DNA of 64,000 nucleotides from Vibrio sp. DW001 (GCF_029016285.1 NZ_CP091975.1:1240001-1304000), one strand, 5' to 3'. Shown: positions 1 through 9,169, counted from the stretch's first letter. Notes: generated by a model not told the origin, from the letters alone. Numbers and translations are program-made.

Positions 1-1027
1 TATTATTGTTAAGGTCAACTTGAGGCTGATAAACGAGATGAAACTGATCTAAATAAAGTGAATCTCTGAGGTGATTTGAGATCTCTCGTTGGAAGCGGAG
101 AACGTTATGAATAGATTTGTCAAAAAAACGATAGCGATTCCGGCCATCTTCCTTTGCTTGATACATGGCGGCATCTGAATATTTAAGTAACTGATCTGTA
201 TCGATACCATCCTTTGGGTATAGGCTGATTCCGATGCTTGCTGTAATGTATATATTCTGTTTAAAAAGCGTAAACGTCTGTTCGAACTCAGACATGAGTT
301 TATGCACCACAATCTCGACGTCACTATTGTTTTGAATATTTGGCAGAACGACTAGAAACTCATCGCCACCAAATCGAGAAAGCGTATCGTACATCCTTAG
401 ACGACGCTTGAGTCGCTGAGCAACCTGTATTAATAAGCGGTCCCCAGCATTATGTCCCATAGTATCGTTAATCTCTTTAAATAGGTCGAGATCGATAAAC
501 AACACGGCCATTTTCTGATTGAATCGTTTTGCTTCGCTGATTCGGCGAGCGAGTTCTTCCTCAAAATACCTCCGGTTGGGGAGGTCAGTTAAACTGTCTG
601 TGGTTGCTATTCGTTGCAGTTCGAGCTTCGAATTATACTGCTCGGTAAGATCAACATCGACGCAGAACATTTCTGGTTCATCCGATCCTTGTTTAAACAT
701 GATGTGGCTTGAGTACACGATTACTTGCTGGCCGTCTTTGCGTCGTAAGCAAAGCTCTCCGGCAGGAATAGCGATGTTGTGGTCGATCCACGCTTTATGG
801 AGGTCAATAACGATCTGTTGCATGGCGTCAGGAATAATGAGATCTTCTAAGGTTTGTCCGAACGCCTCTTCTTTGGAGTATCCATAGATCTCGCAGCTTG
901 CTTCATTCCAATAGATTACCTTCCTGTTTTTGTCATAACCTTGTACTGCCACTTTTGGCATTGACTCTATGAGCCGCAAAAATCGAGATTCATTAGGATC
1001 GTATGCGTTCATAGATTGAGTATTCAA
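1..1027 (-). CDS. PAS-GGDEF-EAL c-di-GMP signalling protein, 3' end cut by window edge
   Basis: Reverse-strand reading frame open to the left edge, so the C-terminal part is missing. An N-terminal PAS domain (about residues 10-130) is followed by a GGDEF domain with an intact RFGGDEF active-site loop, and an RMYD inhibitory I-site lies five residues before it, so an active, product-inhibited diguanylate cyclase is expected. The last visible residues (FHLVYQPQVDL) are the typical start of an EAL phosphodiesterase domain. No membrane segment precedes the PAS domain, so it should be cytoplasmic. Start choice: a TTG at 1027 has a strong GGAGGT eight bases upstream (1036-1041); the ATG at 1012 has none as good. 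The net direction of c-di-GMP turnover cannot be judged without the rest of the EAL domain. Confidence 0.88.
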   Translation of the reverse strand, partial: MNTQSMNAYDPNESRFLRLIESMPKVAVQGYDKNRKVIYWNEASCEIYGYSKEEAFGQTLEDLIIPDAMQQIVIDLHKAWIDHNIAIPAGELCLRRKDGQQVIVYSSHIMFKQGSDEPEMFCVDVDLTEQYNSKLELQRIATTDSLTDLPNRRYFEEELARRISEAKRFNQKMAVLFIDLDLFKEINDTMGHNAGDRLLIQVAQRLKRRLRMYDTLSRFGGDEFLVVLPNIQNNSDVEIVVHKLMSEFEQTFTLFKQNIYITASIGISLYPKDGIDTDQLLKYSDAAMYQAKEDGRNRYRFFDKSIHNVLRFQREISNHLRDSLYLDQFHLVYQPQVDLNNN

Positions 1028-1478
1028 TGCGGTCCACCTCCGTACAGAGTGCTGTCATAAGGATATTCCAATGATGCCGTTCTACATTTAACTCTATGAA
1101 ATTATGAGTAAAAAGCAAGTTTTCGACCGAATTCAAACCCGAATGGCATTGGTGTGTTGAGTGAGTGTACATGACCATTCAATTTTTTATGCATCAATAT
1201 TAGAGAGATAGATTAATAGATCTATTGATAGTGCGACGAGTACGTACGACTAAAGGGTTATATCTCGTTTTTCTAATTTAAGCGGATAAATACGTTCAGT
1301 AATTGACCACTAGCACAAATTTAAATTGTGCGCAGGGCTATAGTAAAAGCCTAAAAAAGAGAAAAACAACGAGTGAGAAGCAATAGTAAAGATTTTACAA
1401 TGGAGCGCACGTTAGAAGAAAAATTTGCCACAATCGTGACGCCGCTTTCGTTTTTACCCAAACATAAGGTAGAACAAT

Positions 1479-3107
1479 ATGAGCAATTCGTTAAAGGATA
1501 TGACCCTGCCACCTGACCTGACCATTAAAAAAGGGTCTGGCCCCGTACGTACTAAATTTCCAATCTATTCAAACTCTCTGCCGCCTTGTAACCATGCATG
1601 CCCGACAGGCAGCAACATTCAAAAATGGCTATCCTTAGCGCAAGAAGAACGGTATGAAGAAGCGTTTCAAGAACTGGTACTGAATAACCCGCTTCCCGCG
1701 ATTCATGGGCGCGTTTGTTATCACCCTTGCGAAACCGCTTGCAACAGAACCGATGTTGATCAACCTGTCAGTATTCATGCTGTCGAGCGCTACTTGGGCG
1801 ATGTTGCTATTGAGAAAAAATGGCCAGTGCGCTTTGATGCGAAAGCGACGGGGAAAAGGGTATTAGTGGTGGGGGCTGGACCGAGTGGTTTAGCAACAGC
1901 GTATCATCTAAAACGATTCGGTCATGATGTCGAAATCCATGAAGCCGGACCGATGGCGGGTGGAATGATGCATTTCGGTATTCCTGCCTACCGCTTACCT
2001 CGAGAAGTATTGAATCAAGAAATTGCACGTATTCAAGGAATGGGCATCGATATTGTTCTCAACAGTAAAGTCGACGACCTATTAGCCGCAAAAGTGCAGG
2101 GGCGGTTTGATGCGGTATTTTTGGCTATCGGTGCCCATGTCGGTCGTGGTATTGAGATCCCGAGTGATGATCCCGGCGTAGCCATTGATGCCGTTACCTA
2201 TTTGCGCAATATCGGGATGGGTGATGCGCCGACCTTGGGTAAACGCGTTGCAGTGTATGGTGGAGGTAATACCGCTATGGATGCCGCTCGTACAGCAAAA
2301 CGAATGGGGGCGGAGGTGATGGTTATCTATCGCCGCAATCGAGAACTCATGCCTGCGCATGATTTTGAATGTGTGGAAGCGATGGAAGAAGGGATAGCGT
2401 TTCACTGGCTTCGAACTATCAATAGCATCGATGGTTCAACCTTTACGCTAGAAAAAATGAATATAGTTGATGGACGGCCGAAGCCAACGGGTGAATATGA
2501 AACCATACAAGCTGATTCCCTTATTCTTGCCCTTGGACAAAATATCGATACCAAATTGACCCGAAATGTACCGGGTGTTGATCATAAGGATGATGGAACT
2601 GTCGTTGTAAATAATCAAATGATGACTGGGTATCCTGGCCTGTTTGCTGGTGGTGATATGGTACCAAGTGATCGCACCGTTACGATTGCCGTAGGACATG
2701 GTAAAAAAGCCGCCGCGCATATAAATGGTTTCCTATGTGATAGAGCATATTCCAAAGCATCGAAGCAACCACTGATTAAATATGATCAACTGCATCTCTG
2801 GTATAAAACCGATGCCGATAAACGGGAGCAACCTGCCGTAGCACCTGAAATCCGGACCTCATCTTTTGAAGAAGTCGTTGGGGGCTTAACGTTACAAGAA
2901 GCCTTGTTTGAAGCCCAACGTTGTTATTCTTGTGGTAACTGCTTTGAGTGTGATGGATGCTTGGGGGCTTGTCCCTATGGTGCGATAACATCAAAAGGTA
3001 AGGGTAAAGGGTATACTGTGGATTACGATAAATGCACGGGTTGCGAAGCTTGCTACACCCAATGCCCATGTCATGCGATCGAAATGGTCGCAGCTGAAGT
3101 GAAGTAG
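1479..3107 (+). CDS. Glutamate-synthase-small-subunit-like NAD(P)H/Fe-S oxidoreductase
   Basis: A 542-residue protein of the GltD-like family: N-terminal Fe-S Cys set (C37, C41, C80, C84, C88), an FAD-binding Rossmann motif GAGPSG at about 132-137, a second dinucleotide motif (VYGGGNTAMD) and a C-terminal tail with two ferredoxin-type Cys clusters (C482-C498 and C519-C531). Such proteins move electrons between NAD(P)H, flavin and Fe-S carriers. It is ten bases upstream of the pyruvate:ferredoxin oxidoreductase gene, so it most likely recycles the reduced ferredoxin or flavodoxin made there. It lacks a glutamate synthase large subunit partner in this window, so naming it gltD would mislead. 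An AAGGT precedes the ATG. The extra C-terminal di-cluster domain distinguishes it from classical GltD. The electron partner is an inference. Confidence 0.88.
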   Translation: MSNSLKDMTLPPDLTIKKGSGPVRTKFPIYSNSLPPCNHACPTGSNIQKWLSLAQEERYEEAFQELVLNNPLPAIHGRVCYHPCETACNRTDVDQPVSIHAVERYLGDVAIEKKWPVRFDAKATGKRVLVVGAGPSGLATAYHLKRFGHDVEIHEAGPMAGGMMHFGIPAYRLPREVLNQEIARIQGMGIDIVLNSKVDDLLAAKVQGRFDAVFLAIGAHVGRGIEIPSDDPGVAIDAVTYLRNIGMGDAPTLGKRVAVYGGGNTAMDAARTAKRMGAEVMVIYRRNRELMPAHDFECVEAMEEGIAFHWLRTINSIDGSTFTLEKMNIVDGRPKPTGEYETIQADSLILALGQNIDTKLTRNVPGVDHKDDGTVVVNNQMMTGYPGLFAGGDMVPSDRTVTIAVGHGKKAAAHINGFLCDRAYSKASKQPLIKYDQLHLWYKTDADKREQPAVAPEIRTSSFEEVVGGLTLQEALFEAQRCYSCGNCFECDGCLGACPYGAITSKGKGKGYTVDYDKCTGCEACYTQCPCHAIEMVAAEVK

Positions 3108-3117
3108 GAGGCGCTAA

Positions 3118-6100
3118 ATGAGTCATTTTAATCATGTCATGCATACCTGTGATGGTAATGAAGCTACAGCACATATCGCGTATCGCGTTAGTGAAGTTTG
3201 TGCCATTTACCCTATAACGCCTTCTTCTACAATGGCTGAATTTGCTGACCAATGGGCAGCAGAAGACAAACGAAATATCTGGGGGAATATCCCTTTAATT
3301 GCTGAGATGCAGAGTGAAGGAGGAGCAGCCGGAACGGTACACGGGGCGCTTCAAAGTGGGGCATTAACGACCACATTTACTGCCTCTCAAGGCTTGATGT
3401 TGATGCTGCCAAATATGTATAAGATTGCTGGAGAGTTAACGTCCGCGGTCTTCCATGTGGCGGCACGATCGCTGGCAGCACAAGGGTTATCAATATTTGG
3501 CGACCACCAAGATATTATGGCGGCTCGTGGTACTGGCTTTGCTTTACTGGCGGCATCTTCGGTACAAGAGGCGCACGATATGGCGCTTGTCGCTCATACA
3601 GCGACATTGTCTGCGAGAATACCGTTTATCCATTTTTTCGATGGTTTCCGCACTTCACACGAAGTGAACAAAATAAATCTGATCTCTGATGAAGTAATAA
3701 GAGAAATGATCCCGGACGAACTTGTACGAGCACATAGACTTAGAGGACTGAGCCCTGATACACCATTCATTCGCGGTACGGCGCAAAATCCAGATGTCTA
3801 CTTTCAAGCGAGAGAGACGGTAAACCCGTATTATGCAGCAACACCAAGTATTGTTCAGGGTTGCATGGATAAGCTAGCAGAATTAACTGGCCGACATTAC
3901 AAACTTATCGAATTCCATGGTGCAGAAGATGCCGAACACGTCGTTATTGCGATGGGGTCGGGGGTTGAGACCCTCACTGAAACAGTCGATTACCTTGTCG
4001 TAAAGGGCGAGAAAGTGGGGGTGTTAAAAATACGCCTTTATCGCCCATTGTCGACCGAACACCTTTTAGCTGAATTACCGGATAGCGTAAAATACATTAC
4101 GGTGCTTGATCGTACGAAAGAGCCGAGTGCAACGGCGGATCCCCTTTATCAAGATATTATTACCGCGTTAATGGAAGACGGAAGTAAATTCGAATCTATG
4201 CCAAGAGTATTGGCCGGAAGATATGGTCTCTCGAGCAAAGAATTTACCCCAGCAATGGCAAAAGCGGTGTTTGATAATGTGAAAGGCGAAACTAAGCGGC
4301 ATTTTACTGTTGGCATTATTGATGATGTAGGTTTGTCACATCTAGAGGTTGATGAAAGCTTTGATATTGAACCGAATGAAGTGGTTCGAGCCATGTTTTA
4401 TGGCTTGGGTGCCGATGGTACCGTTGGTGCAAACAAGAACACGATAAAGATTATAGGGGACGACCCTGACTATTTTGCACAGGGTTATTTTGTCTATGAT
4501 TCTAAGAAATCAGGCTCGCAAACTGAATCCCACCTTAGATTTGGTCACCATGAAATTAATAGCCCATATCTGATTCAGTCTGCAAATTTTATTGCTTGTC
4601 ACCAACAGACCTTTGTCGAAAAAACAGATATGTTGGCTAAGGCGGCATTACATGCCACTTTCTTGCTTAATTCCTCGGTTGATAATGAGTTGGTGTGGGA
4701 TTCTTTGCCTGCAAGGATGCAAAAACAGTTGATCGATAAACAGATGAAGCTCTATGTGATTGATGGCTATAAAGTGGCGCGTGAAACAGGGATGGGCAAC
4801 AGAACCAACACCATCATGCAGACCTGCTTTTTTGCCCTCTCCGGCGTGATCGAGAAAGACCAAGCGATAGAGAAAATTAAGAAAGCGATTGAAAAAACGT
4901 ATTCGAAAAAAGGATCAGCGCTCGTTGAAAAAAACTTCTTAGCGGTGGATCAAGCTCTAGCGAATCTACATCAGATTGATATTCCTAAACAGGTAACTGC
5001 AAAAATTGAAGAGATAAAATTTGTCTCTGATAAAGCGCCTGATTTTGTAAAAGAAGTGACCGCGATGATGATGGCAGGCAAGGGTGATTTGATTCCTGTT
5101 TCCCAGTTGCCAGTCGATGGCACCTATCCTTCAGGCACAACGCAGTGGGAAAAACGAAACATCGCACAGCGTATCCCTATCTGGGATTTCGATGCGTGTA
5201 TTCAATGTGGCAATTGCAGTATTGTTTGTCCTCATGCTGCGATTCGAGCCAAGTTTTATGACAAATCGATGTTGGACTCTGCACCTGATGGGTTCAAAAC
5301 AGCGCATATCTCGGCGAGAGGATTCCCGGAAATTCGCTACACATTGCAAGTGTACGCCGAGGATTGCACAGGATGTGGTTTATGTGTAGACGCGTGTCCG
5401 GCTATAGTAAGCGCTAACTCAAATGGGGGTGAGACGTGTAAAGCGATTAATATGGAGCTTAAAGAACCTTATCTAGAACAAGAAATTAGCAATCTGGCGT
5501 TCTTTGAAGAGTTAGATTACAACGACCGATCTCGAGTGGACTTCTCACACGTTCGAGGTGTTCAGTTCCTTCAACCTTTGTTTGAGTTTTCCGGTGCATG
5601 TTCAGGATGCGGTGAAACTCCGTATCTAAAATTGATGTCACAGCTTTTTGGTGACCGATTAATGATAGCGAATGCGACAGGTTGTTCCTCTATTTACGGT
5701 GGCAACCTACCCACAACACCTTGGTCAGTGAACAGTGATGGCAGAGGTCCGTCTTGGTCCAATTCGTTGTTTGAAGATAATGCAGAATTTGGTTTTGGCT
5801 TTAGGTTAGCGGCCGTTAAGCAGCGTGAATTGGCGGAGCAATTGTTGTTAGAAAATCGCGAACACTTTGATCCGTTATTAGTTGACCAACTGCTTAATGC
5901 AAAGCAATTAACGGAATCTGAAATACAGGCGCAGATCAAACGTGTCAATACGCTTAAGGAACGCCTTGAACAGATAGATACAGAATCAGCACGTAATCTC
6001 ACTTCCGTTGCTGAGCAGCTCGTTCGCCGTTCAATATGGATTGTTGGTGGTGATGGCTGGGCTTACGATATTGATTCAGGTGGATTAGACCATGTGTTGG

Positions 6101-6714
6101 CTAGTGGTGCGGATGTAAACGTGTTGGTTATGGATACTGAGGTGTATTCAAATACCGGTGGTCAGATGTCAAAATCAACACCGCTAGGTGCGGTAGCGAA
6201 ATTCGCTTCGGCAGGGAAGCAGGCGACGAAAAAAGATCTCGCAATGCAAGCCATTGCTTATAACAATGTTTATGTTGCTCGTATCGCACTTGGCGGGGAC
6301 CCACAGCAATCACTATTGGCAATGCGTGAGGCTGAAATGTACCGCGGACCTTCTATCGTTATTGCGTATAGCCACTGTATTGCCCATGGTATTAATATGG
6401 AGGATGGTTTACGACAGCAACAACTTGCCGTCCAATCGGGTCACTGGCCTTTGTTCCGTTATAATCCATCGCTTAGAGAGGTTGATGTTAATCCCTTTTC
6501 TCTAGATTCATTAAGACCAAGTATTTCTCTTAAAGAGTATCGAATGAATGAGGATAGATATCGAATGTTACAACGAAGCGACCCGGAAATGGCAGAGAAA
6601 ATTACGGAAGAGGCCCAACAGGTTGCCCACAGGAAATGGCAATTATACGAAGAGTTAGCGACTCGAAGTACGGGGACGATTGCCCCGCATGTTGAGTTGA
6701 CCGCTCAGAAGTAA
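3118..6714 (+). CDS. nifJ: Pyruvate:ferredoxin (flavodoxin) oxidoreductase
   Basis: A 1198-residue single-chain PFOR of full family length. It oxidatively decarboxylates pyruvate to acetyl-CoA and CO2 with ferredoxin or flavodoxin as acceptor. Visible: the N-terminal pyrimidine-binding motif YPITPSSTMAE, two ferredoxin clusters (C694-C704 and C750-C760), the proximal-cluster and TPP domain starting with CSGCGE at 828, the TPP motif GDGW...D near 979, and SNTGGQ around 1012. It forms an operon with the upstream Fe-S flavoprotein (stop-to-start gap of 10 bases with GGAGG between). In facultative vibrios such an enzyme supports low-oxygen metabolism beside pyruvate dehydrogenase. E. coli YdbK is the nearest well-known equivalent. 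No frameshift or missing motif is seen. Confidence 0.95.
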   Translation: MSHFNHVMHTCDGNEATAHIAYRVSEVCAIYPITPSSTMAEFADQWAAEDKRNIWGNIPLIAEMQSEGGAAGTVHGALQSGALTTTFTASQGLMLMLPNMYKIAGELTSAVFHVAARSLAAQGLSIFGDHQDIMAARGTGFALLAASSVQEAHDMALVAHTATLSARIPFIHFFDGFRTSHEVNKINLISDEVIREMIPDELVRAHRLRGLSPDTPFIRGTAQNPDVYFQARETVNPYYAATPSIVQGCMDKLAELTGRHYKLIEFHGAEDAEHVVIAMGSGVETLTETVDYLVVKGEKVGVLKIRLYRPLSTEHLLAELPDSVKYITVLDRTKEPSATADPLYQDIITALMEDGSKFESMPRVLAGRYGLSSKEFTPAMAKAVFDNVKGETKRHFTVGIIDDVGLSHLEVDESFDIEPNEVVRAMFYGLGADGTVGANKNTIKIIGDDPDYFAQGYFVYDSKKSGSQTESHLRFGHHEINSPYLIQSANFIACHQQTFVEKTDMLAKAALHATFLLNSSVDNELVWDSLPARMQKQLIDKQMKLYVIDGYKVARETGMGNRTNTIMQTCFFALSGVIEKDQAIEKIKKAIEKTYSKKGSALVEKNFLAVDQALANLHQIDIPKQVTAKIEEIKFVSDKAPDFVKEVTAMMMAGKGDLIPVSQLPVDGTYPSGTTQWEKRNIAQRIPIWDFDACIQCGNCSIVCPHAAIRAKFYDKSMLDSAPDGFKTAHISARGFPEIRYTLQVYAEDCTGCGLCVDACPAIVSANSNGGETCKAINMELKEPYLEQEISNLAFFEELDYNDRSRVDFSHVRGVQFLQPLFEFSGACSGCGETPYLKLMSQLFGDRLMIANATGCSSIYGGNLPTTPWSVNSDGRGPSWSNSLFEDNAEFGFGFRLAAVKQRELAEQLLLENREHFDPLLVDQLLNAKQLTESEIQAQIKRVNTLKERLEQIDTESARNLTSVAEQLVRRSIWIVGGDGWAYDIDSGGLDHVLASGADVNVLVMDTEVYSNTGGQMSKSTPLGAVAKFASAGKQATKKDLAMQAIAYNNVYVARIALGGDPQQSLLAMREAEMYRGPSIVIAYSHCIAHGINMEDGLRQQQLAVQSGHWPLFRYNPSLREVDVNPFSLDSLRPSISLKEYRMNEDRYRMLQRSDPEMAEKITEEAQQVAHRKWQLYEELATRSTGTIAPHVELTAQK

Positions 6715-6737
6715 AACCAATCGATAGCTTACCTTAA

Positions 6738-6763
6738 CTTCCCCCTCTTATCAGTGGGGGGAG
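6738..6763 (+). terminator. GC-rich stem-loop after nifJ
   Basis: CTTCCCCC pairs with GGGGGGAG across a 10-base loop just downstream of the nifJ stop. No T-tract follows, so it may be a weak terminator or an mRNA 3' stabiliser rather than a standard intrinsic terminator. Confidence 0.4.
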
Positions 6764-6776
6764 AATGGGTTTACGA

Positions 6777-6905
6777 TTAAAACAGACCTATCTTTAGTGC
6801 AAACATATAAATTAACTCTGGTAAAATAGCGGCGTATACTGCGAGCCAATATACCGCGAATAGAATGACGCTGGATTTCAGAATAGCGGATAAATTCGGA
6901 TTCAT
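6777..6905 (-). CDS. Small hydrophobic membrane protein, 42 residues
   Basis: I do not recognise a family. The reading frame encodes one long hydrophobic stretch (about residues 10-38, containing two short aliphatic/aromatic segments separated by a proline) and a short charged start, as in single-span inner-membrane microproteins. The ATG at 6905 lacks a good ribosome site; a TTG at 6923 would add six residues. It faces nifJ convergently and nnrS divergently, so it could belong to the low-oxygen/NO context, but nothing proves expression. An alternative is that the open frame is accidental. Confidence 0.45.
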   Translation of the reverse strand: MNPNLSAILKSSVILFAVYWLAVYAAILPELIYMFALKIGLF

Positions 6906-7087
6906 ATCGTGACCATTATGCAAGGATATTTTCTTGGTAAAGCAGTATTTGTGCCAGTTAGTAACTGTTTGATATAACATAATTAAATATATCAGACGTC
7001 AGGATGAACTGTCTTTAAGACACGCTTACTGTCAAATGGACATCTTTTGATTGTCTTTATGACGACTGGTGTGTAACTTGTTTTCCG

Positions 7088-7098
7088 AAATACATCTT
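7088..7098 (+). promoter_or_regulatory. NsrR-like half-site upstream of nnrS
   Basis: AAATACATCTT matches the right half of the gammaproteobacterial NsrR consensus (AAATRCATCTT) exactly; the left half is not conserved. It lies about 105 bases before the nnrS start. NsrR is the nitric-oxide-sensing repressor known to control nnrS in this class. Binding is inferred only. Confidence 0.4.
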
Positions 7099-7133
7099 CA
7101 ATAGACTGATTTTTAAGGGCAGTTGGTATTTTC

Positions 7134-7145
7134 TATTGATCAATA
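7134..7145. promoter_or_regulatory. Palindrome TATTGATCAATA upstream of nnrS
   Basis: A perfect 12-base palindrome about 60 bases before the nnrS start. It contains TTGAT and ATCAA fused without the four-base spacer that an FNR site needs, so it is not a standard FNR box. Its regulator is unknown. Confidence 0.3.
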
Positions 7146-7203
7146 TTATCGGCACATTTCCTGCATTTTGATGTCAATTGCTCTATTTTACTAAGGTCCA
7201 ACA

Positions 7204-8385
7204 TTGTTAAACATCACTGACAAAAGCAAAGAAGACAAAATTACCCCTCTTTTAAGGCTTGGTTTCCGTCCATTCTTTCTTTTTGGTTCGTTATACACGG
7301 TTTTATCGATTCTCGTTTGGGTGTATTCATTTCAATATGGTCAACCGAGTGCACTTAACGTTCCGGCTCTTTGGTGGCATGTCCACGAAATGTTGTTTGG
7401 CTTTGCAATGGCAATCGTTGCCGGTTTTGTATTAACGGCGGTGCAAACATGGACCGGAATTAATGGTACTAAGGGTTTTCGACTCGGGGTTATTGTGTCG
7501 TTGTGGGCATTACCTAGATTACTTTTTTGGACACAAACACCTTTGTGGCTCATCTCTATAGTCGAGGCACTATTTTTGGCCGCCGTTACGTATGAAGTGG
7601 GTTTCCGAGTGATTAAGTCAAAAGGGTGGAGAAATCTATTTTTTGTTCCTCTTTTTGTTCTTGCGTTAATCGCGAATTTTGCCAGTTACGCAACAATCAA
7701 GGGATTGCCACCATTCCCTTCCCTTGCTGTGTGGCAGGCGATGCTTTGGTGGTTTATGTTACTTTTGTCCGTAATGGGTGGACGAGTAATACCATTTTTT
7801 ACCGCTCGAAAATTTAATTTCGAAAAAGCTCAACCACAATTATGGCTTGATGTTGGTGCTAACTTGCCATTAGTGATGTTGTTTGTGCTCAGTTTTTTCC
7901 CTTTAGCGAATCAACAGCTGTCACAGGCCTTTTTACTCGTTGGCGCGCTATTTCAATTTATTCGTTTTGCACGTTGGAAGCCGTGGCTCACATTAAGCGA
8001 ACCACTTGTATGGTCACTGCATGGTGCCTATCTTTGTATACCATTGGGTTTGCTTGCAAGCGGTCTTAGTGAAGGCTTTTTCAAACACTCTATGATTCAT
8101 TTATTCGCTATTGGTGCATTGAGTGGGGTGATTTTAGCGATGATTTCTCGAGTAACGATGGGACATACAGGTCATGCTATCTATGAAGGGCCAAGAATGT
8201 GGCCTGCCTTCCTGGCCCTGTTTATCGCCGCTTTGATAAGAAGTTTTGCTGTCGCGCTATTTCCTGAACATCTGATGTTGTTAGTGAATAGTGCTGCCGT
8301 GTTATGGACGATTGCGTTTGTTATGTTTCTATATAATTTTGCTATTATGCTTATGACGCCTAGAGTGGATGGACATCCAGGTTAA
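7204..8385 (+). CDS. nnrS: NnrS family haem/copper membrane protein
   Basis: A 393-residue polytopic membrane protein of the NnrS family, whose members protect against nitric oxide and nitrosative stress during denitrification or host exposure. The N-terminal LRLGFRPFFLFGSLY signature, the WHVHEMLFGF motif with conserved histidines near residue 60, and about 12 hydrophobic segments up to the C-terminus are all present. Translation starts at a TTG with AAGG seven bases upstream. It appears monocistronic, ending at a strong hairpin. An NsrR-like half-site upstream supports NO-induced expression. The family call is secure; the biochemical role of NnrS itself is only partly known. Confidence 0.92.
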   Translation: MLNITDKSKEDKITPLLRLGFRPFFLFGSLYTVLSILVWVYSFQYGQPSALNVPALWWHVHEMLFGFAMAIVAGFVLTAVQTWTGINGTKGFRLGVIVSLWALPRLLFWTQTPLWLISIVEALFLAAVTYEVGFRVIKSKGWRNLFFVPLFVLALIANFASYATIKGLPPFPSLAVWQAMLWWFMLLLSVMGGRVIPFFTARKFNFEKAQPQLWLDVGANLPLVMLFVLSFFPLANQQLSQAFLLVGALFQFIRFARWKPWLTLSEPLVWSLHGAYLCIPLGLLASGLSEGFFKHSMIHLFAIGALSGVILAMISRVTMGHTGHAIYEGPRMWPAFLALFIAALIRSFAVALFPEHLMLLVNSAAVLWTIAFVMFLYNFAIMLMTPRVDGHPG

Positions 8386-8408
8386 TAAGTGGTTAATATA
8401 TTAACCAG

Positions 8409-8447
8409 AAAAAAAACGTATCTAATGTTATTTAGGTACGGTTTTTT
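8409..8447 (+). terminator. Intrinsic terminator of nnrS
   Basis: CGTATCTAA pairs with TTTAGGTACG (one wobble) across a five-base loop, flanked by an A-run on the left and a T-run on the right, so it can work in both directions. Confidence 0.75.
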
Positions 8448-8564
8448 ATCATAGCTTTAAGGTCAAATATATATGATGGAACATTGTCTTTTACGAGCGA
8501 GTCACGTAATTAATTTAACGTTAATTGATGAAAGTTGAATGATAAAAAATATAGATAAAAGCGG

Positions 8565-8708
8565 TTACTCATTCGAGCCTAAACAGGCCAACGTCATCAT
8601 ATCAGAGGCCACGGCACCGGTAGTGATTGACAGACCTGCGAGCAAGATGACAACGGCATATTTACTTACAATTATCGCTAAACCTAGTGTATTTATTATT
8701 TTATTCAT
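8565..8708 (-). CDS. Short secreted or membrane peptide, 47 residues
   Basis: Found by reading the minus strand. An ATG at 8708 has an excellent AGGA seven bases upstream. The product begins MNKIINTLGLAII, has a long hydrophobic core to about residue 30 and an AVA-S junction resembling a signal-peptidase site, leaving a mature tail of only 13 residues with one Cys. It may instead stay as a single-span microprotein. I do not recognise a family. The opposite-strand open frame of 70 codons in the same place lacks a ribosome site and looks like its shadow. It stands alone, antisense to nothing, between nnrS and a tetR gene. Confidence 0.55.
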   Translation of the reverse strand: MNKIINTLGLAIIVSKYAVVILLAGLSITTGAVASDMMTLACLGSNE

Positions 8709-8825
8709 CTATGTGTCCTTTTTTAAACTGATCAAATTTATTCAATTTTAATTGTGTTTTATATATTAAGTTGAGACATAGGTCGTCTAGATTAATTGAT
8801 GTTTTTCTTTATTATAAAAAAAGCG

Positions 8826-8839
8826 AAAATGATCATTTT
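8826..8839. promoter_or_regulatory. 14-base palindrome AAAATGATCATTTT
   Basis: Perfect palindrome about 120 bases upstream of the 47-residue peptide gene in an AT-rich stretch. It is partly Fur-like (ATGAT/ATCAT) but too short for a confident Fur box. The rest of 8752-9066 is AT-rich non-coding DNA in which I see no gene. Confidence 0.3.
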
Positions 8840-9066
8840 TTACAATTCGATACAAATATTAATTGAGTTAATGTAATAATAAATACATAAAATTTATCGT
8901 TTTTTATATGCAATAGAGTTATTAGTGTGGACTATTGATTAAAGCGAGTGATATCAGTAGTTTTATGTCATTCCTATTGTTAACTGATTTTCAAAGATAA
9001 TGGTTTGCTTGTTATTCACAGGTAGTATTGGTCGGTACTGTGACCCGTATACTATGAGATTGTACA

Positions 9067-9162
9067 GTGAGCCTTCATCGCAATATAACAGACCAGTTTG
9101 CCGTCGTTGGTGCTGCTGCTCTAATCTACATGGTTGCTTCAGTATTTTCTGCCATTGGGTGA
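9067..9162 (+). pseudogene. Possible C-terminal remnant of a membrane protein
   Basis: A GTG-started frame of 31 codons ends at a TGA just before the tetR stop. It encodes a hydrophobic, protein-like segment (QFAVVGAAALIYMVASVF). A stop lies four codons upstream in frame and no ribosome site is visible, so it looks like the tail of a lost gene rather than a working one. The family is not recognisable. Confidence 0.25.
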
Positions 9163-9169
9163 CGATAGA

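Noticed and set aside
993-1178. 61-codon minus-strand frame upstream of the GGDEF gene
   Set aside because: Different frame from the real gene, overlaps its start, no ribosome site and no protein-like pattern.
8539-8751. 70-codon plus-strand frame
   Set aside because: Mirror image of the better-supported 47-residue minus-strand gene, without a ribosome site.
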